Assembly: GCF_036365825.1 (NCBI RefSeq)
Contig: NZ_CP142675.1
Location: 2,116,501-2,180,500 of the forward strand
Direction of reading: 5' to 3'
Source of the DNA: Qipengyuania sp. HL-TH1
GTDB taxonomy: Bacteria > Pseudomonadota > Alphaproteobacteria > Sphingomonadales > Sphingomonadaceae
Length of the DNA stretch: 64,000 bases
The notes beneath the pieces are model-generated. The model had not been told where the DNA came from and searched no databases. It saw only the letters and a list, made by a program, of their open reading frames with translations. Below are positions 54,375 to 63,208 of the stretch, piece after piece; the stretch's first letter is position 1; each line of letters begins with the position of its first letter. Position numbers and translations under genes: made by a program.

Positions 54375-55028
54375 CTAAACCCCCGCGTCCCCCAGCACTG
54401 CCGCCCTCAACTCCCCAATGCCCATGCCCTTTTCGGCGCTGGTCACGTGGATCTCGGGGAAGGCGGCGACGTGCTTGCGCGCTTCGGCTTCGGTCGCCTC
54501 GATCACCTTGGCGAGTTCGCTGGCCTTCATCTTGTCGGCCTTGGTCAGCACGACACGGTAACCCACCGCGGCCTCGTCGAGCATGGTCATCATCTCGCGG
54601 TCGACATCCTTGGGGCCGTGGCGCCCGTCGACCAGCACCAGCGTGCGGGCAAGCACCGGGCGGCCGCGCAGATAGGTCTTCACGAGGCTCTTCCACTTCT
54701 CGACCACTTTGACCGGGGCCTTGGCAAAGCCGTAGCCGGGCATGTCGACGAGACGGAACAGAGTGGGTTCGCCCACTTCGAAGAAGTTGAGTTCCTGCGT
54801 ACGGCCCGGCGTGACCGAGGCGCGTGCGATCGACTTGCGCCCGGTCAGCGCATTGAGCAGCGAGCTCTTGCCCACGTTGGAGCGCCCGCAGAAGGCGATC
54901 TCGGGAACGGTCGGTTCGGGCAGGAACTTGAGCTGCGGTGCCGAGAGGAGGAAATCCACCCGGCCCGAGAACAGCTTGCCCGCGCGCCGTTCGAGCGCGG
55001 CTTGTTCGGCGGCTTCGGCTTCGGTCAC
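54375..55028 (-). CDS. engB: Ribosome biogenesis GTPase EngB/YihA
   Basis: 217 residues from a GTG start at 55028 that overlaps the yidC stop (GTGA). GTPase motifs: G1 GRSNVGKSSLLNAL, G3 DMPGYGFA, G4 LTKADK, G5 TSAEK. The family's switch region SVTPGRTQELNFF is intact. It assists late 50S assembly. Last gene of rpmH-rnpA-yidD-yidC-engB. Confidence 0.95.
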   Translation of the reverse strand: MTEAEAAEQAALERRAGKLFSGRVDFLLSAPQLKFLPEPTVPEIAFCGRSNVGKSSLLNALTGRKSIARASVTPGRTQELNFFEVGEPTLFRLVDMPGYGFAKAPVKVVEKWKSLVKTYLRGRPVLARTLVLVDGRHGPKDVDREMMTMLDEAAVGYRVVLTKADKMKASELAKVIEATEAEARKHVAAFPEIHVTSAEKGMGIGELRAAVLGDAGV

Positions 55029-56815
55029 GAGCCCGCCTTGGCCGCTTCGGCGGCCTTCTTCGCCTTGTCCTCTTCGATCGCGGCGCGCAGCTGCGGATGC
55101 TTCGAATAGAGGTATTTCTGCTGAGCCAGCGTGAGGATGTTCGAGGTCACCCAGTAGAGCAGCAGGCCCGCGGCGAACGGCGCCATCACGAACATCAGGA
55201 TCCACGGCATGATATCGAAGATCTTCTGCTGCATCGGATCGAGCGTGCTCGGGTTGAGCTTGAAGGTCAGCCACATGGTGAAACCGAGCAGGACGCCGAG
55301 CACGCCGAGCCCGAAGATGATCATCAGGAACTGCGGCACTTCGATACCGACATAGGACAGCGCATTGGCCAGATTGGCCGGATCGGGCGCGGACAGATCC
55401 GTGATCCACAGGAAGTCGCGGTGACGCATCTCGATCGCGAGATAGAGCACCTTGTACAGCGCGAAGAACACCGGGATCTGGAGCAGCATCGGCAGACAGC
55501 CCGCGACCGGGTTGACCTTCTCCTTCTTGTAGAGCGCCATGATCTCCTGTTGCTGCTTGGGCTTGTCGTCCTTGTACTGTTCCTGGAGCGCCTTCATCTT
55601 CGGCTGGATCGCCTTCATCGACGCCATGCTGGCAAAGCCCTTCTGGGCGATCGGGAACATGGCCCCGCGCACGATGATCGTCAGGCAGATGATGGCGATG
55701 CCGAAATTGCCGACCGCGTCGTAGATCGTGCGCAGCAGCCACAGGAACGGCTTTTCGAACCAGCGGAACCAGCCCCAGTCGATCGCGAGGCCGAACTTCT
55801 GGAGCCCGGCATCCTCGTAGCTGTCGAGGATCACGCTTTCCTTGGCCCCGGCATAGAGCCGCGAGGTGACGGTGTATGCCTGTCCCGCAGCCAGATTGCT
55901 CGGTTCGTAGATCATGTCCGCGCGATAGGTTTCGTCGCCCAGCGCGCGGAAGGTGGTTTCGGGCGCGGTATCGTCCTGCGGGACGAGCGCGGCGAGCCAG
56001 TAGATATCGGTGAAGCCGGCCCAGCTGGTGCGGCCTTCGGGCGAGATCCGCTGGTCGTCGTCGAGATCGTCGTAATCGACATCGTAATCAGCGCTATCGC
56101 CGAATACGCCGATCGGGCCCGAATGCGCGATCCACAGATCCTCGCTCGCGGTGCGGCTGGTGCGATTGACGAGGCCGAAGGGCTGGATGACGACGGGGGC
56201 GCCGCCGCTATTGGCAACCGATTGTTCGGCGGTGACCATGAACTTGTCGTCGATCGAATAGCGGATGGCGAAGGTCAGCCCTTCGCCATTGTCATGCGTC
56301 AGCGTGACGGGCGTGTCGGCGGTCAGGACATCGCCATCGGCTTCCCACAAGGTCTGCGGGCCGGGAACCGTGAGGTTCGAACCGACCCAGCCGAATTGCG
56401 CGAATTGCTGCGCGGGCGTGCCGCTGGGCGAGAAGATGCGAACCGGTTCGCTATCCTTGCTGGTGGTTTCGTTATAGCCCTTGAGCACGATGTCATCGAT
56501 CACCCCGCCGCGCAGGTTGATCGACCCCGCCACGCGCGGTGCGTCGATAGGCAGCCGGTCGGGGCTGGCCAGCGCGGTCTTCAGATCGGCCACTTCCTGC
56601 TCGCGCATCGCCGGATCGACGAGGCCGCCGGTGCGCGAATGCCGCGTTGCCGCCCCGTCGGCCGCCTGGCTCGCCTGTTCGCTTGGCGTATCCGCCCGGT
56701 CCCCGACCAGCGCCTGTTCGGGCTGCGGGTAGAGGTAGTCCATCGCCGAGGTCCATCCCAGCAACAGCAGGAAGGAAAGCACTATGGCGAGGATCAAATT
56801 GCGATGGTTGTCCAA
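55025..56815 (-). CDS. yidC: Membrane protein insertase YidC
   Basis: 596 residues. An N-terminal membrane helix (LILAIVLSFLLLLGWTSAMDY), a large periplasmic beta-sandwich domain (about 60-350), and a C-terminal insertase core with FGIAIICLTIIVRGAMFPIAQ, the conserved hydrophilic-groove Arg (residue in IVRG), a cytoplasmic helical hairpin, and the last helices ending YWVTSNILTLAQQKYLY. It inserts inner-membrane proteins alone or with SecYEG. 68 bases separate it from yidD. Confidence 0.96.
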   Translation of the reverse strand: MDNHRNLILAIVLSFLLLLGWTSAMDYLYPQPEQALVGDRADTPSEQASQAADGAATRHSRTGGLVDPAMREQEVADLKTALASPDRLPIDAPRVAGSINLRGGVIDDIVLKGYNETTSKDSEPVRIFSPSGTPAQQFAQFGWVGSNLTVPGPQTLWEADGDVLTADTPVTLTHDNGEGLTFAIRYSIDDKFMVTAEQSVANSGGAPVVIQPFGLVNRTSRTASEDLWIAHSGPIGVFGDSADYDVDYDDLDDDQRISPEGRTSWAGFTDIYWLAALVPQDDTAPETTFRALGDETYRADMIYEPSNLAAGQAYTVTSRLYAGAKESVILDSYEDAGLQKFGLAIDWGWFRWFEKPFLWLLRTIYDAVGNFGIAIICLTIIVRGAMFPIAQKGFASMASMKAIQPKMKALQEQYKDDKPKQQQEIMALYKKEKVNPVAGCLPMLLQIPVFFALYKVLYLAIEMRHRDFLWITDLSAPDPANLANALSYVGIEVPQFLMIIFGLGVLGVLLGFTMWLTFKLNPSTLDPMQQKIFDIMPWILMFVMAPFAAGLLLYWVTSNILTLAQQKYLYSKHPQLRAAIEEDKAKKAAEAAKAGS

Positions 56816-56883
56816 GGTCGGTCCCGTCTTTGTCCGGTCGAAAGTCAGAATGTGGGGTGGTGTCTTAGCCTGTCAAGACAGTA

Positions 56884-57093
56884 CTAGGGCACCGGGTCGT
56901 GGCCGTGGCCGCCCCAGGGGTTGCAGCGCAATATACGCTTGAAGGCCATCCATCCACCCTTGATCGCGCCGTATTTTCCCAGCGCCTCGATCGCATACTG
57001 GCTGCACGAGGGATGGTAGCGGCAGGTCGACGGCAGCAGCAGGCTGGGCCCCAATTGCCACAGCCGCGCGATCCAGATCAGCGGATATTTCAT
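56884..57093 (-). CDS. yidD: Membrane protein insertion efficiency factor YidD
   Basis: 69 residues: [20 protein letters not shown] then [20 protein letters not shown] and [14 protein letters not shown], the full family signature with its cysteines. The ATG overlaps the rnpA stop by four bases. It lies between rnpA and yidC, as expected for this operon. Confidence 0.94.
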   Translation of the reverse strand: MKYPLIWIARLWQLGPSLLLPSTCRYHPSCSQYAIEALGKYGAIKGGWMAFKRILRCNPWGGHGHDPVP

Positions 57094-57473
57094 GCGCGGC
57101 GGCTGCGATTGTGGCGCGGCTTGCGCGGGCGGTCGCCCTTGCCTTCGGCAGCGCGCGCGAGCGCGGCGGCCAGTTCCGCGCGCAGGGCGCCGAAATCGCG
57201 CTCGATCCCGCCCTCGCGGCCGATCAGGATATGATCGTGATCGGGCAGGCCCACTTCGGGCAGCGCGTCCCACAGCAATTCGCGAAACCGCCGCTTCATC
57301 CGGTTGCGCACCACCGCATTGCCGATCTTCTTGGTCACGGTGATGCCATAGCGCTTGCCCTGCCCGTCATTGGGCCGCGCGAGCAGCACGAAGCCGGGGC
57401 GCGCAACCCGCAGCCCGCGATTCGCCGCGAGGAAGTCCGCGCGCTTGCGGATGACGGAGAGGCTCGGGTGCAT
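57090..57473 (-). CDS. rnpA: Ribonuclease P protein component
   Basis: 127 residues, basic. The RNP-like RNA-binding motif [17 protein letters not shown] is intact, preceded by [11 protein letters not shown]. An alphaproteobacterial-type basic tail of about 20 residues follows. It supports the catalytic RNA in tRNA 5' processing. Begins 86 bases after rpmH. Confidence 0.94.
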   Translation of the reverse strand: MHPSLSVIRKRADFLAANRGLRVARPGFVLLARPNDGQGKRYGITVTKKIGNAVVRNRMKRRFRELLWDALPEVGLPDHDHILIGREGGIERDFGALRAELAAALARAAEGKGDRPRKPRHNRSRRA

Positions 57474-57559
57474 GGATGGCAGATACGCGAACGGGCCCCC
57501 GAATGGGAGCCCGCCAGTGTGGTGCGATTGTCGCCGCGCCTCAGGCGCGGCGCGTCACA

Positions 57560-57694
57560 TCACGCGCAGAGTTTCTTGCGGCCACGGGCGCGACGGGCGC
57601 GCAGGACCTTGCGGCCACCCGGAGTAGCCTTGCGGGCGAAGAAACCGTGACGGCGTGCACGCACGAGGTTCGAGGGCTGGAATGTCCGCTTCAT
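57560..57694 (-). CDS. rpmH: 50S ribosomal protein L34
   Basis: 44 residues, too short for many gene finders: [20 protein letters not shown] at the start, [20 protein letters not shown] near the end, final residues LCA. Exactly the usual L34 length. ATG 57694 has AAGGACG upstream. First gene of the operon, behind a clear promoter and a roughly 90-base leader. Confidence 0.97.
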   Translation of the reverse strand: MKRTFQPSNLVRARRHGFFARKATPGGRKVLRARRARGRKKLCA

Positions 57695-57751
57695 CGGATC
57701 GTCCTTACAAAAGATTTCGGTTGGCTGCCGGCTCGAGTGATTCGGGCCAGC

Positions 57752-57790
57752 AAAAAGGGCCGCCCCTGCGAGCGACGACCTACAGGGCCG
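57752..57790 (-). terminator. Hairpin with U tract in the rpmH leader (attenuator or upstream-gene terminator)
   Basis: On the minus strand GCCCTG pairs with CAGGGGC (one bulged G) around a 14-base loop, then GGCCCTTTTT follows. It lies just after the predicted rpmH transcription start, so it may terminate transcripts of the upstream ClpP-like gene, attenuate rpmH, or both. The stem is imperfect. Confidence 0.45.
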
Positions 57791-57792
57791 CG

Positions 57793-57821
57793 CGCCTAGG
57801 CGAACCGCCCTCTCGCGTCAA
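57793..57821 (-). promoter_or_regulatory. Promoter of the rpmH operon
   Basis: TTGACG (57821-57816), 17-base spacer, TAGGCG (57798-57793) on the minus strand. The -35 element overlaps the stop codon of the secreted ClpP-like gene. The match in form to the tRNA-Lys and rpsT promoters supports it. Confidence 0.7.
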
Positions 57822-58708
57822 GAAAAAGTGACGTCGGCATAGGCCAGCGTCGGGGCCGACCGGACGGCCTTGGTCCGCGCGGGCGTCTTGGCCTGCTGCG
57901 GGCGGCCCGACCAGCGACGCATGTCGCTCGCACCAAGCCACAGGGCACGCGCATGCGGAACCGAATTGGTGAAATCGTAGAACGCACGCGCCTGGTCGGT
58001 GCTCATACCCATCTCGCGGTAATAGTCGAGATACTGGCGGTTCTCCGGAGCGTCGAACGAGAAATCGTCGGCTTCGCGGCCATAGGCATCCATCCAGCTG
58101 TGCACGGCGAACTCGGCGCCATGCGCGATGTCGCGGTCGACTCCGGCGAGGAACAGTTCAACCGCGCCCGAACGGACCGAGCCGATCGCGGGAACGTGGG
58201 TGACGAGGCCCGCTGCACGGATCATCCGGCCGACCTTGAGGTTGGCGCGGTCGTCGCGGGTGCCCGGGCATTCGACCATGTCGAGCTGCTCGATGCCGGG
58301 AAAGTCGCGCATCATCGCGCGGAAATAGCCCGGGGTCGCAGCATCGGTTTCGCCCACCAGCGCCACCCGGCGCGCGTCGATCACGCGGAACGGGCCGTAC
58401 TGCGCAAGACCGCGGTTATAGTCGCGAAAGCGGCGATCGATGAAGGCGGGGGCTTTCCACACCGGCAATGCGGCGGGCGTGTAGGTCTGCGGACGGACGG
58501 CGGCAAGGTTCTGCCGCTCGCGCACCGGCTGTGCCTGGGGGCGGACTACCGCGGCAGGAAGGACCGCGCGGCCCTGGTGCGTCTGCTGGACGACCGGGCT
58601 GGCGACATAGACGACCGGCAGGCTGACCAGGGTCAGCGATTGTGCGGCCACCGGAGCGGCGATCAGGGTACCAAGGGCGGAAAGGAGGATTGCTGTAATT
58701 CTGAACAT
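57818..58708 (-). CDS. Exported protein with ClpP/crotonase-like fold features
   Basis: 296 residues. Signal peptide ends at PVAAQS; a 70-residue Gln/Pro/Val-rich linker follows; the rest has a ClpP-like pattern: a strand-turn VALVGETDAATPGYFRAMM, ANLKVGRMIRAAGLVTHVPA, and SGAVELFLAGVDRDIAHGAEF ending in FAVHSWM, where the Ser after the alanine-rich turn and the late His would match the catalytic Ser and His. Similar predicted periplasmic proteins (COG3904 type) are uncharacterised. Start ATG 58708 by the signal peptide. Divergent from comM. Confidence 0.65.
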   Translation of the reverse strand: MFRITAILLSALGTLIAAPVAAQSLTLVSLPVVYVASPVVQQTHQGRAVLPAAVVRPQAQPVRERQNLAAVRPQTYTPAALPVWKAPAFIDRRFRDYNRGLAQYGPFRVIDARRVALVGETDAATPGYFRAMMRDFPGIEQLDMVECPGTRDDRANLKVGRMIRAAGLVTHVPAIGSVRSGAVELFLAGVDRDIAHGAEFAVHSWMDAYGREADDFSFDAPENRQYLDYYREMGMSTDQARAFYDFTNSVPHARALWLGASDMRRWSGRPQQAKTPARTKAVRSAPTLAYADVTFS

Positions 58709-58877
58709 GGCAATCTTTTGCCGCACGCGCACTTTCCAGCGGCTCAAGAGGTATGGATAACCCGCTGTTAACCATGCTGCTTCACCTCCAGTGTGAACCC
58801 GTTAACCCTCGACAAACAGGGGCTTTCGCGGCATCAGCTAGGGGTGATTGCGGGGGTGGGGGTTAATCCTGGTCGCT

Positions 58878-59531
58878 TTGGTCAAAACGGTGGCCTATCT
58901 CGGGCTCGAGGCACGCAGCGTCGAAGTGCAGTGCTCGGTCGCGCCGGGTCTGCCCAAGCTCAATATCGTCGGATTGGCGGACAAGGCGGTGGGCGAAAGC
59001 AAGGAACGCGTGCGCGCCGCGCTGTCCAGCATGGGCCTTGCGCTGCCGCCCAAGCGGATCACCATCAACCTCTCACCCGCCGACCTGCCCAAGGAAGGCT
59101 CGCATTACGATCTGCCGATTGCGCTGGCGCTGCTGGCAGCGATGGGAGTGACCGATGCCGAGCAATTGGGCGACTGGATCGCGGTAGGCGAACTGGCGCT
59201 CGACGCGCGGATCGTGCCCTCGCCCGGCGTGCTACTGGCGGCGATCCACGCGAGCGAGGCGGAGGCCGGTCTGATCTGTCCACGCGCGCAAGGCTCAGAA
59301 GCGCGCTGGGCGAGCGAGATACCGGTCTGCGCCGCGCCCGACCTGGCGAGCCTGCTCAATCACCTCAAAGGCACGCAGCAACTGCCCGCCCCCGAACCCG
59401 GCGTGGTTGAAAGCGAGGTCGGCGGCGGCGACCTCAAGCAGGTCAAGGGACAGGAGACCGCCAAGCGCGCGCTCGAGATCGCGGCGGCCGGCGGGCACAA
59501 CCTCCTCAAGTACGATATAGCTACACCTTAA
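58878..59531 (+). pseudogene. comM: comM/yifB (Mg-chelatase-like AAA ATPase), truncated by island insertion
   Basis: From a TTG at 58878 the frame encodes MVKTVAYLGLEARSVEVQCS, GLPKLNIVGLADKAVGESKE and SPADLPKEGSHYDLPIALAL, the N-terminal lon-protease-like domain of ComM, then VKGQETAKRALEIAAAGGHN-LL, the lead-in to the Walker A loop. Instead of the expected MxGPPGxGKxxL, the frame runs into YDIATP and a TAA at 59529. About 60 percent of the usual 500-residue protein is missing. ComM is a hexameric helicase that promotes branch migration in natural transformation; this copy cannot bind ATP. The break is followed at once by a serine recombinase. Confidence 0.92.
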
Positions 59532-59543
59532 TCGGCTATATCG
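59513..59543. repeat. Inverted repeat at the comM/island junction, putative attL component or recombinase operator
   Basis: CGATATAGC (59513-59521), 13-base spacer, GCTATATCG (59535-59543): two perfect nine-base arms. It sits between the comM break and the recombinase start (59559, with GAGGAG upstream). Length and symmetry suit either an attachment-site arm of a large serine integrase or an autoregulatory site. Confidence 0.55.
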
Positions 59544-59558
59544 ATAAGATGAGGAGTC

Positions 59559-61169
59559 ATGGATTGCGTAGTGTATATGAGGTGGTCGAGCTCGGAACAG
59601 AGCAAAGGGTCGACCCTCGAACGCCAACGAGCGGATTGCTGGAGCCATGCGGCAGAGCAAGGTTGGCGGGTGCTCGAAGAGTTGGTCGACGACGGCATCA
59701 GCGCCTTCAAAGGTGAGCATGCCGCGACAGGCCAACTCTCCGGCTTCGTCCGAGACGTGGAGGCCGGCCGGTATCCGGAAGGGGTGATCCTGCTCTGCGA
59801 GAAGTTGGATCGGCTTTCCCGCCAGGAACCAAGCCGCGTCTTCCTGTGGATGATGAACCTCACCGAAGCGGGCGTAACCGTGGCTACGGTCGATGGGGCT
59901 CGGCGCTATTCGAAGGGCAACCTCGACATGGCTGCTATCATCGAGGTGATCGTGAAGGCGCAGCTATCCCACGAGGAATCCGAGAAGAAGAGTCAGCGCC
60001 TCGGAGCCGCCTGGGCGGCCAAGCGTCGACGCCTCTCGGCGGGCGAGAAGTTCGTCATGACGAGACGGGCTCCCGGGTGGTTGGAGGTCGTCGGTATCCC
60101 GCCACGGTTCGTACCGATCCCAGAAAGAGTGGATGTCGTGCGCCGCATCTTCGAGGAGACGGTCGCGGGATTCGGAAAGCAGCACATCGCGCGCAACCTC
60201 AATTGCGATGGCGTTCCGACTTTCGGAAGGGCTTCGGGTTGGCATGCGAGTGCGGTTCAGAAGATCCTGCGGAACCCCGCTGTCGTCGGTGAACTGCATC
60301 CGGCGACCAAGCCTCGAGGTTCGAGGAGGGAGGCTACCGGCGAGGTCGTGCAGGATTATTACCCCGTCGTCGTCGACGCCGATCTCCATAGACGGGCGGC
60401 GGCTGCGATGGCCGAGCGCTCGCGTCGTTTCACCGGCAGGGGACGACGGCTCGTCAACCTCTTCTCCGGTCTCGCCCGATGCGAGGCGTGCGGCGCCAAG
60501 ATGACCTTCCGAGGGAAGGGGCGCAAGCAGAGGGCCGACGGCAGCTGGGTGAACGAGGACTATCTCGTCTGCGATGGATACCAGAGGGGTCGGGGCTGCG
60601 ACAATCACCTTCACTACAACTACGCGGTCTGGGAGGATGGTATCCTGTCCCCAATCATCTACGAGGCGCTGCGCGAGGAGAGCTTCGCGCCGCAGGCGGA
60701 GATCCAGGAACTGGAGATCGAGGTCGCTCGTCTCGAACGGGCAAATGAGCTCGCGAGTGTTCGGACTAGGACCGCCCTCGACCTCGCCATCGAGACGGGG
60801 CGACACGAGGCGCGGTCGGCATGGACCGACCTCACCGCCAAGTCGGACGAGGCCGAAGCCGCACTGGACGCCGCTCGGGAGCGCCTTATCCGTATTCGTG
60901 GATCGCTTAGCGTGGAGGAACAGCAGGAACGTGTCCGGACCCTTCGCGCGTCTCTCGATCATCCCGACGAGGACGTGAGGTTCGAGGCGAGATCGAAGAT
61001 CAAGTCGGCCGTCCATGCGCTGGTCACCGACTTGACCTTCTCCGGCCCTGAACAGGTCGGCGTCACCATGACGGTGGGAGGCGATCGCAGGGTGTCCATA
61101 GACCACGACGAGATCAAGGGTGGGACCGAATGGATCATGGGTCGCCTCGATGGCCGACCGCTCGCCTGA
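59559..61169 (+). CDS. Large serine site-specific recombinase
   Basis: 536 residues. N-terminal resolvase domain with nucleophile Ser10 in YMRWSSSEQ, the GSTLERQ segment and LLCEKLDRLSRQEPSRV; recombinase domain (about 165-290) with FGKQHIARNLNCDGVPT and WHASAVQKILRNP; zinc ribbon (CEACGAKMTF and later two Cys near DYLVCDGYQRGRGC); then a coiled coil (about 385-470). It should catalyse island integration, and excision with a directionality factor. It is the first gene inside the comM break, the normal place for the integrase of such an element. Confidence 0.94.
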   Translation: MDCVVYMRWSSSEQSKGSTLERQRADCWSHAAEQGWRVLEELVDDGISAFKGEHAATGQLSGFVRDVEAGRYPEGVILLCEKLDRLSRQEPSRVFLWMMNLTEAGVTVATVDGARRYSKGNLDMAAIIEVIVKAQLSHEESEKKSQRLGAAWAAKRRRLSAGEKFVMTRRAPGWLEVVGIPPRFVPIPERVDVVRRIFEETVAGFGKQHIARNLNCDGVPTFGRASGWHASAVQKILRNPAVVGELHPATKPRGSRREATGEVVQDYYPVVVDADLHRRAAAAMAERSRRFTGRGRRLVNLFSGLARCEACGAKMTFRGKGRKQRADGSWVNEDYLVCDGYQRGRGCDNHLHYNYAVWEDGILSPIIYEALREESFAPQAEIQELEIEVARLERANELASVRTRTALDLAIETGRHEARSAWTDLTAKSDEAEAALDAARERLIRIRGSLSVEEQQERVRTLRASLDHPDEDVRFEARSKIKSAVHALVTDLTFSGPEQVGVTMTVGGDRRVSIDHDEIKGGTEWIMGRLDGRPLA

Positions 61170-61204
61170 CTGACTGCCGACATGTGCGTCGACACGGCCC
61201 CTCC

Positions 61205-62086
61205 CTAATCGGCAGCTCGAGCCGGGACGGGTTGGTTCCGGTCGAGGAAGCTCTGGACCATGCATGCGATTTCCATCGCATGCGTTTCGAGAGCGAAGTG
61301 GCCAGCGTCTAGGAGGTGCACCTTGGCCTCGGGCAGGTCTCTCTTGAAGGCGTCGGCCCCGGCGGGGAGGAAGGCGGGATCGTGCCTGCCCCAGACGGCG
61401 AGGAAGAGTGGCTGCCGATCGCGGAAGTAGGCCTGGAAGTCGGGGTACAGGGCCACGTTGCTCCGATAGTCGAGTATCAGATCGAGTTGCCGCTCTTCCG
61501 CACCTGGACGCGCCATGTAGGCGATGTCGAGCTCATATCCGTCAGGAGCGAGCAGCCGGCTGTCCGCTCCCGTTCCGTACTGCCAATCCCTGATGGTCTC
61601 GGGGCTTAGGCTCGGCCTGCACGCCTCGCGGTTCTCGTCGCTCGGGTCGCGCCAGTAGTCCATCCACGCCGCCCACTCTGGACTGAAGCCTTCCTCGTAG
61701 GCGTTGCCGTTCTGCGATATGATCGCAGTGATCCTTTCCGGTTGCCGCATCGCCATGCGAAAGCCGATGGGTGCCCCGTAGTCGAATACGTAGAGTGCGA
61801 AGCGGTCCAGCGACAGCTCGTCGCAGAAGCCTGTCACGACCTTCGTAAGGTTCTCGAACGTATATTCGAAACCGTCTTGCTCATCGGGCAACGTCTTTCC
61901 GAAGCCCGGCAGGTCGGGTGCTATCACCCTGTTTCTCCGGGAGAGCAGAGGAATGAGATCGCGGAACATGTGGCTCGACGACGGGAAGCCGTGAAGAAGC
62001 AGGATCACGGGCGCGTCGCTTGGGCCGGCCTCGCGGTAGAACACGTCGATACCTTCGACGTTCTGGAAATTATATCGGGTGGACAT
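61205..62086 (-). CDS. Alpha/beta hydrolase of the epoxide hydrolase/haloalkane dehalogenase type
   Basis: 293 residues from ATG 62086 with AGGAGG upstream. Oxyanion motif LLLHGFPSSSHMFRDLIP, APDLPGFGKT, and the nucleophile turn ALYVFDYGAPIGFRMA, which has Asp rather than Ser, as in epoxide hydrolases and dehalogenases. The late acid is in WGRHDPAFLP and the His in DAGHFALETHAMEI. It hydrolyses a small ester-, epoxide- or halide-type compound; the exact substrate is unknown. It is divergent from a LysR gene that probably controls it and converges on the recombinase gene. Confidence 0.9.
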   Translation of the reverse strand: MSTRYNFQNVEGIDVFYREAGPSDAPVILLLHGFPSSSHMFRDLIPLLSRRNRVIAPDLPGFGKTLPDEQDGFEYTFENLTKVVTGFCDELSLDRFALYVFDYGAPIGFRMAMRQPERITAIISQNGNAYEEGFSPEWAAWMDYWRDPSDENREACRPSLSPETIRDWQYGTGADSRLLAPDGYELDIAYMARPGAEERQLDLILDYRSNVALYPDFQAYFRDRQPLFLAVWGRHDPAFLPAGADAFKRDLPEAKVHLLDAGHFALETHAMEIACMVQSFLDRNQPVPARAAD

Positions 62087-62124
62087 GGGAAACCTCCTGT
62101 TCGACTGAGAGATGGGCATTGCAG

Positions 62125-62145
62125 ATTTCGATGGAATATCGAAAT
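62125..62145. promoter_or_regulatory. Palindromic operator between the hydrolase and LysR genes
   Basis: ATTTCGAT, five-base spacer GGAAT, ATCGAAAT: a perfect 8-bp inverted repeat containing the T-N11-A core typical of LysR-type sites. It lies in the middle of the 94-base divergent gap, so one dimer or tetramer could control both genes. Confidence 0.7.
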
Positions 62146-62180
62146 GTGGAAAGGTCACGTTTCAGGGAGCGCAACGAACG

Positions 62181-63062
62181 ATGGACAGACTGCAAGCCAT
62201 GCGGATGTTTGTCGCGATCGACGAGAGTAGGTCGCTCGCAGCCACCGCGCGCAAGCTGGGGCGCTCGCCAGCGACGTTGTCGCGAGCTTTGTCGATGCTC
62301 GAAGCCTCGGCCGGGGAACGATTGTTGGAGAGGACCACCCGGCGTCTCGCATTCACGCCCACCGGCCTGCGACACCTCGAGACCTACCGCGAGATGATAG
62401 CGATGCTCGAGGAGCTGGACGCTCCAAGGGACGGGAAGCTGGCCGGCACTGTGACCATCACTGCTCCTGAACTCTTCGGACAGCTTGTGGTCGCCCCCGC
62501 CATCCAACCCTTCAGGGACAGGCATCCGGAAGTCCTCGTTCGTCTCCTACTTCTCAATCGTCTGGTGGACCTCGTGGAGGAAGGCGTGGATCTCGCCATC
62601 AGGATCGCCGAGCCGAACGACGGCAATTTCGAGATGGTCACGTTGGGTCAGGTGGAACAGCTGACCTGCGCGTCCCCCGGATACCTCGACGACAACGGTG
62701 TTCCTGCCGTACCGGACGACCTCGACAGCCATCGCTGTATCGGCCTCAACGCGGAGGGGTTCGACGACCAATGGCGGTTCTCGATGGGCGGTCGACTCCG
62801 TTCCCGGCACGTGCGCTGCGAGGTGGCCACGAACAACGCGGGCGCTGCAATCGAATTCGCACTCCGCGGAGCAGGATTGATACGCGTCCTTTCCTACCAG
62901 GTTGAGGAGCATCTGGCTTCGGGAGCGCTCACGGAGGTACTCCGCGAATTTCGTGCGCCCCCGCTTCCGATCCAGGTCGTGCACCGGCGCCATGTTCACG
63001 ACCAGGGACTTGTGGGCGCCGTCGTCGAACATTTGGCCGGCATGATCACCGCAAGCTCCTGA
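62181..63062 (+). CDS. LysR-family transcriptional regulator
   Basis: 293 residues: N-terminal winged helix (MDRLQAMRMFVAIDESRSLA, RSPATLSRALSMLEASAGERL, LERTTRRLAFTPTG) and an effector-binding periplasmic-binding-like domain (GKLAGTVTITAPELFGQLVV onward). The pattern is that of the GcvA/AaeR-like subgroup. It probably regulates the divergent hydrolase gene through the palindrome at 62125 and may be autoregulated. The inducer is not known. Confidence 0.93.
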   Translation: MDRLQAMRMFVAIDESRSLAATARKLGRSPATLSRALSMLEASAGERLLERTTRRLAFTPTGLRHLETYREMIAMLEELDAPRDGKLAGTVTITAPELFGQLVVAPAIQPFRDRHPEVLVRLLLLNRLVDLVEEGVDLAIRIAEPNDGNFEMVTLGQVEQLTCASPGYLDDNGVPAVPDDLDSHRCIGLNAEGFDDQWRFSMGGRLRSRHVRCEVATNNAGAAIEFALRGAGLIRVLSYQVEEHLASGALTEVLREFRAPPLPIQVVHRRHVHDQGLVGAVVEHLAGMITASS

Positions 63063-63208
63063 TCCGGAAGCAGGCGATCGCTTTCGCGTGAGTTCGTCGA
63101 GCTGCGAGCGGCGAACCGATCGGGTCTTCCCCTGCGTCGATCGACCATCACTTCCCATGGGATGGCATAGCGTTTAGCCTGATCGCAACTTGGAACGAGG
63201 GGGATACG

